Source: Bullera alba
Lineage: Eukaryota; Basidiomycota; Tremellomycetes; Tremellales; Bulleraceae
Assembly (NCBI GenBank): GCA_001600095.1
Contig: BCIX01000001.1
Coordinates: forward strand, 806,001-870,000
Direction: 5' to 3'
DNA: 64,000 nt
Shown: positions 57,770 to 64,000 of the stretch, one piece after another
How positions within the stretch are numbered: the first letter of the stretch is position 1
Layout of the letters: each line of letters opens with the position of its first letter
The notes under the pieces: generated by a model
Seen by the model: only the letters and a program-made list of their open reading frames with translations
Database searches by the model: none
Told to the model about the DNA's origin: nothing
Position numbers and translations under genes: made by a program

Positions 57770-59888
57770 CTACACACCCTCATCGATACCGGCCTCCTTA
57801 ATCCTCTTCCGGGCGAGCTCGTGCTCCTCCTCTGGTGTTCCCGGCTCCCGGTGGAAGACGACGTAGGTGATGGCGAGAACGGCGACCCAAGCGACCAGGA
57901 ACCAGAAGGCCCTTCCGGACGACTGCTTCCAATCGGCCAGATCGTTGGTTTGAAGACCGGCCTGGACGGCGAGACAGATCGCACCGCCAATCTGAGCGAG
58001 CACCTGGGTCCAAGCACCAGCGACACCAGCCATCTCGGGTGGACAGTAGGAGATCAAGTTGACCGCAGAGGCGAAGTAGCTTATGATGGCACCGGAGCTG
58101 CCGAGAAGCTGATGCGAATCATCAGTAGGTGTTCTAGTGCGGTACTGCAGAGTCACACTCACGAAGGCAGGGAAGACGAACGACCAGTATTTCATGCCCC
58201 GACCACCGTCAGAGTACACCATGAGAATCTCAGAGACGATAATAACTGGACAATGTTAGCTGGACGCGGACAGACAAAATGATCTGAGACTCACGGACGG
58301 CGCCGACGGGAATCGTGATCTTAGGCTTGGTGATGATACCGGGTACAGCTTGGGTCACACCGCCGAGGATCAAAGCGATGATTCCCTGGGGCAACATGGC
58401 GGCAGCAACGTGGATAGGGGACCAGTGAAGGACCTCCTGCCAGAACGTGGCATACTGGATCTGCGAAGTGGCTGAGGAGAAGTCAGCACTGATTCTACCT
58501 TCCATAATCGGATACTTACCCCAGAAGGCGAAGGGGAACAACGTGGCCAGGGAAGCAATGATGATGTTGGTGATCTTCCAGATGGAGCTGGGAAGTACAG
58601 CGGATCTAGCGGGGATCCAGGCCTCTACCGATTGGAACATAGTCAGGACGTGCTCGCCATCGACTTGGCATCATTGGACTCACCCCACACGAAAAAGCCA
58701 ACACCCAAGAACCAGCTCAAAACGAAAGGAGCAATAAAGCTCGCGGAGCTCCAACCATCGATCGGTCCTTGCGTCAAAGAGAGGATGAAGCAGACCAGTG
58801 TACCGAGCATCAAAAAAACGCCGATGACGTCCATTCGCTTCCATCGAGGGGTCTTGTCACCGCTTGTCGAGTATGACGAGCCGGTGTAAGGGAGGAGCCA
58901 GACAGTGAGAGCGGAGAAGGCTGTGATGATCCTAGTAAGCGCGTATTCGAGTCATAGATGTGATCCTCACTCACCGAGGCAGATTCCAGCCATCAACTGG
59001 AAGAATACAGAGTAACCCTTCAGCATCGCGAGCCCCGCTAGGACAAGTCCCAACACGTTTCCAGCAGCACCTGCCAAGCCGAGCAGAGCGAGTTTGGCTT
59101 GTTGTTCCTTCGGGTTGGGGAACATGTGGACCAGGAGGTGGTAAGCGGAGGGGATGGTGAGTGCTCCGGCGATACCTCCCAGACCTCGAAGGATGAGGAA
59201 GCCATATTTGCTAGAAGTGACGAAGGAGACGGCGAGCGAGAAGACACCCAGGGCAGCGAAACCGACCTCGAAGATTACTGATGCGGGAAACAAGTCGCTA
59301 AGTCGTCCTGCGAAAAGGAGCTGTCACAGGTGTCAGCGAGTTGTCGCAAAGCACAAGACCGCGCGGACATACGAAGGCACTGAAGCACAGGCTGTAGCTC
59401 GTGATGAGCTTATGGCGAGGAGCATCGATGTGATGGCGTAGACGAGGTGAGTGATGGTGTCAAGAGGGTTGATGTCGACAGAGAGCAAACAGAAAGGATT
59501 GAAGAATCGATGAAATTGGCGAAACGGTAAAGTCAGCGTTTTGCCACCGTGGGAAGTATTTTTGGAACCATGCCGGCATCTTCTCACTCACCCAGACCAG
59601 TTGAGAGATACCCAGATCAATGTCCATTCCAATCTGCGCGACGGCAATGGCAACACCAGAGACATTGCAGACGTCGACAAAGGTAGATATGGCGAAGATC
59701 ACGAGGAGAAAGTGTTTTCTCGCGGAACTGAGTTGGGCGAGAGGATGGGCGTGGGAGTCGTGGTGGTCACTGAGGGAGCCGTCCTTGAGCGGGTCCTGAG
59801 CCTCCTTGTCCACGATGTTGGGCGTTCCGGCAATCGTTGTCTCTGACGCCATGGTGGAAGTTTTCGTTACACCGAGCTTGTTATCCAT
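57770..59888 (-). CDS. Major facilitator superfamily transporter, DHA2-like multidrug type
   Basis: About nine exons beginning MDNKLGVTKTSTMASETTIA. After a hydrophilic His-rich head, many membrane helices follow: HFLLVIFAISTFVDVCNVSG, FEVGFAALGVFSLAVSFV, LTIPSAYHLLVHMFP, GVFLMLGTLVCFILSL, IIIASLATLFPFAFW, MLPQGIIALILGGVTQ and LVAWVAVLAITYVVF. LRGLGGIAGALTIPSAYHLL resembles motif C-like antiporter sequence. The pattern (12-14 helices, cytosolic N-terminus) suits drug:proton antiporters of the DHA2 group. The substrate is unknown. The spacer on its 5' side (1.1 kb) is long, consistent with regulated expression. Confidence 0.85.
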
Positions 59889-60989
59889 GGTGCAAATGGG
59901 AGAAAGGGGGTTGAGTCGATGGATGTACTGCTGGTTATATACTAGACTGAAGATCGATTGACAGGCGGGCTAGGGCGGGCTGGACGCGCGGCCAAGAGCT
60001 TCGGGAGTCAGAAAGGCACCAAGTACCTTATGGACTGGTGTGGAACGTGTGAAAACGGGGGCGTTGAAGGATTACTCTTTGTTCTTGATTGGAAGTGGAA
60101 AGGGGTGAGTGGTGTTTGAAGTGGGTAGGTGATCTCCAGAGTCCACCGTTATATACCATGCGTGCTGGTTCGGGGGTCGGACTCGGCAGAGTTGAACGAG
60201 TCGACACTGACTCATCTCATCTCGCCGTCATGAGAAAGCATCATACATGCCCGAAGGCAGCCTGCCAGCTCGCGTCGCAATCTCCAAGTCTATCGGTCCA
60301 CGGGCATGAGAACTTCCAGATTGCATATTGCTCAACGTGAAGCATGCCAGAGCATGCCCGAGATGCCCGTTTCAGCTAAAAACGTTTGCTTGCTCTCCCC
60401 TGCTCTGATGCTCTCCCCTGCTCTCCTCTGCTCTCTCCGCGGCCCGCGCCAGCCCGCGCCCCTCGCGAGATCCCCCGCGTTCAAGCTTAAATTGCTTATT
60501 CAGCAAATCTCGGTCGACGGCGCGTTTGACCGATCGGTTCAAGCGGACGTCGGGGTGCGGCCATAGGATAGCGTTGGCTGGCATCAGTGATCAGGCCAAG
60601 ACCAGAGACTGGGTGTGAGTCTGCATAGGTCTCAGACGCATGAAGCACGACATGATCGCGCACATGCACATCGCTGGCTTACTGACTCTTGCTGCCCGGA
60701 TTAATATTGCTAATCGACAGCGAATGGATTGATAAGCCGCCTTGTTAGACCGCCAAGCTTGCCCACGGTCTGCGGATGGCGGACACGAATCAAGATCTCC
60801 GCCCATGTCCACGCGCGCAGGGCGCGTCACGCGTCAACGTTGATGATGTTCTCGAGAGACAAGACCTGCATGTTGCCTGCATGCCGCTGCCGCTTGTCTT
60901 GCGGGTGTTTGCACGACTGGTCAGGCTGGTAACTTGTTAGGCCACACTGAGTCCCTTGCTTGCCAAACTCAAGTGAGAACACTTGCGAC
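59889..60989. other. 1.1-kb spacer between the MFS transporter and DAD2
   Basis: No gene recognised. A short cluster of duplications lies at 60341-60460 (separate entry). GC-rich inverted patches such as CACGCGCGCAGGGCGCG lie near 60811. CCTGCATG is repeated at 60865 and 60876. The transporter promoter should lie at the left end. Confidence 0.5.
60341..60460. repeat. Third cluster of short direct duplications
   Basis: AGCATGCC starts at 60341 and 60351; GCCCGCGCC at 60442 and 60452, both with 10-bp offset. Between them TGCTCTCCCCTGCTCT (60391) is repeated with an 18-bp offset (60409), followed by more CTGCTCT copies. Confidence 0.75.
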
Positions 60990-61537
60990 ATGTCTCGAAA
61001 CTCCGAAGCGCACTCTGCGTACGACAACTCCTCGTCGTCAGATACACCGACACAACAGCTCTCGCCGGCTCATTACATCTTGCTCCAGAAACAACAGGAG
61101 CACGCAGGTTTGGAGGCGTTGAGGGAGGCGAGCGCAGGGATGCTCGAGAGGGTGGAGAAGCTAGCGGCGATGAGCAATATCATGGCGGATGGCGGGGAGG
61201 GTGAGTGACAGCGCTGGAGGGGGGTGCAGCGGAATAGCGGGAGCCGCCTACTTTAGGCTTTGTCCAGTGGTTGTTGGATGGAGAGCTGATACGAACTTAG
61301 CCATCGGAAATGTGATGCGGAACTGGCCACATGTGTTCTCGATATTGAACCTATTTGGTGAGGTCACCGAAAGACTTAGCGCTATGTCCAGAGCAATCTA
61401 CTAAAGATACTGTTTCAGACAAACCACCGAGCCCGCCTCGATCACCGAATGGAACGGTACTGGCGGACGAAGAGCCGGATGAGCCTATCCCCGAATTGGT
61501 GCGACTACCGTATAACAGCCAGCAAGAAGAGAAATGA
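60990..61537 (+). CDS. DAD2: Dad2, DASH/Dam1 kinetochore complex subunit
   Basis: Three exons (60990-61200, 61301-61357, 61419-61537) give 128 residues. MSRNSEAHSAYDNSSSSD is a short disordered head. The core helix is ILLQKQQEHAGLEALREASA, then MLERVEKLAAMSNIMADGGE, followed by AIGNVMRNWPHVFSILNLF, the Dad2 signature. The tail is acidic and Pro-rich. The DASH complex forms rings that couple kinetochores to microtubules in fungi. Each exon junction keeps frame (phases 1 and 1). Confidence 0.87.
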
Positions 61538-61987
61538 CACCGTGGTGATCGACTGTACCAGCTCTCCAGCGCCCTTGCTCATGTTGTACAGTAATCACAG
61601 CATAGATCACCCTGTACATGTACGATTGACGACCACACGGACCCTCTCAGAACACTCTAGGCGACCATAATAGTCAGTACGGTCAGACATGCCGGTGATA
61701 ACGAGACTATGTGTTTGGGACATGCCTCCTTTCTAGCTCACAAGCACGTCCTTTGATCATTGTGGTCGACATGACTTGTTCCAGGCAAATGTCACGATGC
61801 GCAACAACTAGATAATGATCCATCGCACTCATTTGAGTCTCAAGCTCTCTGACTGCAAGCTCACTGGTCTGCACTTCACACCCCTACAACGCTTGGTATC
61901 GACAAGTCTGGCTCAACTGTTAAACGGGCTGGTCCCTCTCGACAATCGATCACCAACCATCTAGTCTCGGCATCCCTACCGCTACCT
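61538..61987. other. Spacer between DAD2 and the type I membrane microprotein
   Basis: The 450 bp separate two same-strand genes. No ORF, repeat or clear promoter motif is recognised. Confidence 0.45.
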
Positions 61988-62414
61988 ATGTTCTTCCCAC
62001 TCTTTCTCCTCCTCCTCTGCTCGTTCCTGCTCGAATTCACTCAGGCGCAAGAGGTCTCCGCCAAGCTGGACCAATGTACAGCCGATCCAGCCGCTTGCAA
62101 GGGTTACATAGGTGAGTACCCTTCTCAACACGTCTTGGGAATTGGCTGAGATTTGGTGTGTAGCGATGGGTGTCTGCTTGGCAGTGGGCATACCGCTGAT
62201 CATATGGTGGATGATCAGTCGCAGACGGAATAAGAAGAAGAAGGCCAAAGAAGACGATGCTAGAGCGGAGCTTAAGAAGCAAAACGACGCTGTACAGACT
62301 GCACTAACGGTGGCGAGACACAAGGGGAAGGCAGAGCGGCTAGATAAGTTCATGGAACTCATCGGGGGAGGTAAGGAGGATGACCCCTCGGGGGCTGGAG
62401 GTAGAAATGTCTAG
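61988..62414 (+). CDS. Small type I membrane protein (signal peptide, one helix, basic tail)
   Basis: Two exons (61988-62111, 62164-62414) give 124 residues. MFFPLFLLLLCSFLLEFTQA is a cleavable signal peptide. A lumenal stub of about 20 residues contains two Cys (DQCTADPAACKGYI). The helix AMGVCLAVGIPLIIWWMI is followed by SRRRNKKKKAK and an amphipathic cytosolic helix (AELKKQNDAVQTALTVARHK). This layout resembles very short receptors, chaperone-anchoring or cell-wall sensor-like adaptors, but no named family is recognised. The basic stretch right after the helix supports type I topology. It converges on the PHAF1-like gene with 146 bp between stops. Confidence 0.7.
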
Positions 62415-62560
62415 ATGGTCAGCTGGATGACGGTCACAGTGTATCACTGGGATCTGGAGGTTTAGACTTAGGTCATTGCATATTGGTGTACAAGTACAAC
62501 ATTCGTTTAGGCGATATAATGTACAGCAGTTCCCTTGCGGCGTCGCATCCCACTCTCCAC

Positions 62561-64000
62561 TCATGACTGATTAGCCAACTCGTCTCGATAGACCAACACC
62601 GAAGTGACACCTTTACTAGCATCATCCACCTCGACTATCAATCCCGGGAGCCCAAACAGCTCTGTAACGGGTCAGCTCTGAGGTTTTGCTCCACGCAGCA
62701 AACTCACTACTGGTACTCAAGCCAGTCACACCCTCAAGCCCGCCTTCTCCCATTCTGTCCAGCACCATGGCATCCGCCGCAGCGGGCTGTCCATTCCCAA
62801 GCTGTTTCGTCTTGTCGTCTATCGCTTTCCCATTCAGCTTGATCTGGGTCTCCGTTGCAGTCAAGCTCGTGCCGGTGGGCGTACTTGGTGAACCGCCCCG
62901 TTTCTTCTTTTTGCCCTCGGGAGCGGGTGCTGAGGCTACGGGTATACTAAGATGCTGCGTGGGTTCAGGGTATTCCGGAGCAGATCCTGGTGACAGATTG
63001 GCGTAGAAGGACGATACTGGAGACGCATAGTCGAGTTCACCAGCTGAAATCTTCAGATGCCAAGGGCAGCGAGCATATCGCTGGAACAAGGGTGTACCAG
63101 GCTACAGAGTATCAGCACAAGGGGCTAATACGTACGGGATTTCCACCTACGATGTTGGAATGCGCCACGACCTTTGTGACAAGACCAGAGGGCGAAATGA
63201 GAAAGTCGAGGCCGAATTGAAAGTAGTTCCGGAAGCCTTCGGACGGTCAGCCAAAGTCCCATACCCGCAAATTCCTCACTCACAGCTGCCTTTCCCGGCG
63301 TCGGAGAGGTCATGTCCGCCCCACACCTTTGATATCCGCTCATCCTCCTTGTAGTACTTGCGCAGTGGAGGCCCGAGCTCGAGCAGGAGGTCTTGAGAAG
63401 TGGTCTGACCTAGGATGATATACCGGGGGTCTGGCATCATCAGAGTCACTCCCTTGCCGGGCTGATCGGGCTGTCAGGGCTACACCAGAGAGCAGTGCGT
63501 TTGGTCAACGCTCACAAGTATGATACAGTCATGCAGTAGGCACCTCTCCTCTGCGTCACCCTCAGCCGGGGTGATATCGATGCTCTTGACCAGATCTCCC
63601 CTATCCCCGCTACCGGATGACGTCTCCAGCTCAAAGCTCATGCCAGGATATTCCAGCTTTGAGCTCGAGGTCCCCGCATAGGTCGGTCCTATGACCTTGT
63701 TCACTCGTGCTCGTGTCAACGGGTGCGACGGAGACGAAGGAGACGAAAGGATCTTGTGATCCAGCTCGTAACATAGCTTGAGGTTGGAGTTGGGGATGTC
63801 GCGGATTCGGATCAAGGTGCAGTGCTGGTTGCGCGATGGCTCAAAGTACAGGACAAGATGGGGTAGTGTCAGTGTCACTGCGGACTTTGTTGGATCCTGC
63901 ACAACAGTCAACGGCGACGACAACATCACCGGATATCCTGATAACCACTCACGCCTGTATTCCAAGAAACCTCGACCTTGGGGTATAGAGTCCTCTGCGT
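62561..64000 (-). CDS. PHAF1/UPF0183-family protein, partial (5' end beyond window)
   Basis: The 3' portion of a gene that enters from the right edge. Exons seen: one at the edge with RTLYPKVEVSWNTG, then PTKSAVTLTLPHLVLYFEPS, RNQHCTLIRIRDIPNSNLKL and CYELDHKIL. MPDPRYIILGQTTSQDLLLE, LGPPLRKYYKEDERISKVWG, NYFQFGLDFLISPSGLV and TKVVAHSNIVGTPLFQRYAR follow. It ends VYRDELANQS. The block order matches the UPF0183 (C16orf70, PHAF1) family, whose animal member pairs with BCAS3 at phagophore assembly sites. A Ser/Pro-rich insertion near AEPAPEGKKKKRGG lies close to the C-terminus. The N-terminus cannot be judged here. Confidence 0.8.

Overview
The window looks like nuclear DNA of a basidiomycete yeast, most likely a tremellomycete. 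Genes are compact and intron-rich. Nearly all introns are 35-60 nt, start with GTGAGT-like donors, and carry a CTGAC/CTGAT branch site just before the acceptor. The protein complement is fungal: DASH subunit Dad2, Vps3844, carboxypeptidase S, a PCL-type cyclin and an Hst3/4-type sirtuin. I count 27 protein-coding genes. No rRNA, convincing tRNA, CRISPR array or intact transposon was seen. Gene models were made by hand-splicing; where exon lengths were summed they gave open frames.

Layout. 0-17.5 kb: CPS1-like peptidase, PCF11, FYV10/GID9, an SDR dehydrogenase, a catalytically dead UBC-fold (AKTIP-like) protein, a small calycin-like protein, VPS3844, 3-hydroxyisobutyryl-CoA hydrolase, a UCH-type deubiquitinase and a type II membrane protein of unknown function. 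17.5-24.2 kb: one PCL/PHO80-family cyclin between two unusually long spacers (3.8 and 1.8 kb). 24.2-49.9 kb: VPS29, RAD2, NDUFB8, BDP1, HST4-like sirtuin, R3H-SUZ RNA-binding protein, GCN5, ORC5, a microprotein, a YJU3-like lipase and BOS1. 50-60 kb: two tandem GRE2-like reductases, an AUH-like enoyl-CoA hydratase, NAB2 and a DHA2-type MFS transporter. 60-64 kb: DAD2, a small type I membrane protein and a PHAF1/UPF0183 gene running off the right edge.

There is no operon or obvious biosynthetic cluster. Most genes are housekeeping: RNA 3' processing and poly(A) binding (PCF11, NAB2), Pol III transcription (BDP1), chromatin (GCN5, HST4), replication and repair (ORC5, RAD2), trafficking (VPS29, BOS1, VPS3844), ubiquitin biology (FYV10, UCH, UBC-like) and mitochondrial amino-acid catabolism (HIBCH, AUH). 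Many neighbours are divergent and share short promoters.

The most unusual signal is non-coding. The long spacers around 17.7-19.8, 23.3-24.1 and 60.3-60.5 kb are full of short direct duplications of unrelated sequence whose two copies start exactly (or almost exactly) 10 bp apart, sometimes as triplets. I did not notice a similar density in the coding sequence. Also notable are an ORC5 whose Walker A loop has been lost, a 22-bp perfect palindrome upstream of NAB2, an 11-bp-stem hairpin next to an unresolved poly-C run upstream of FYV10, and a 10-nt microexon.
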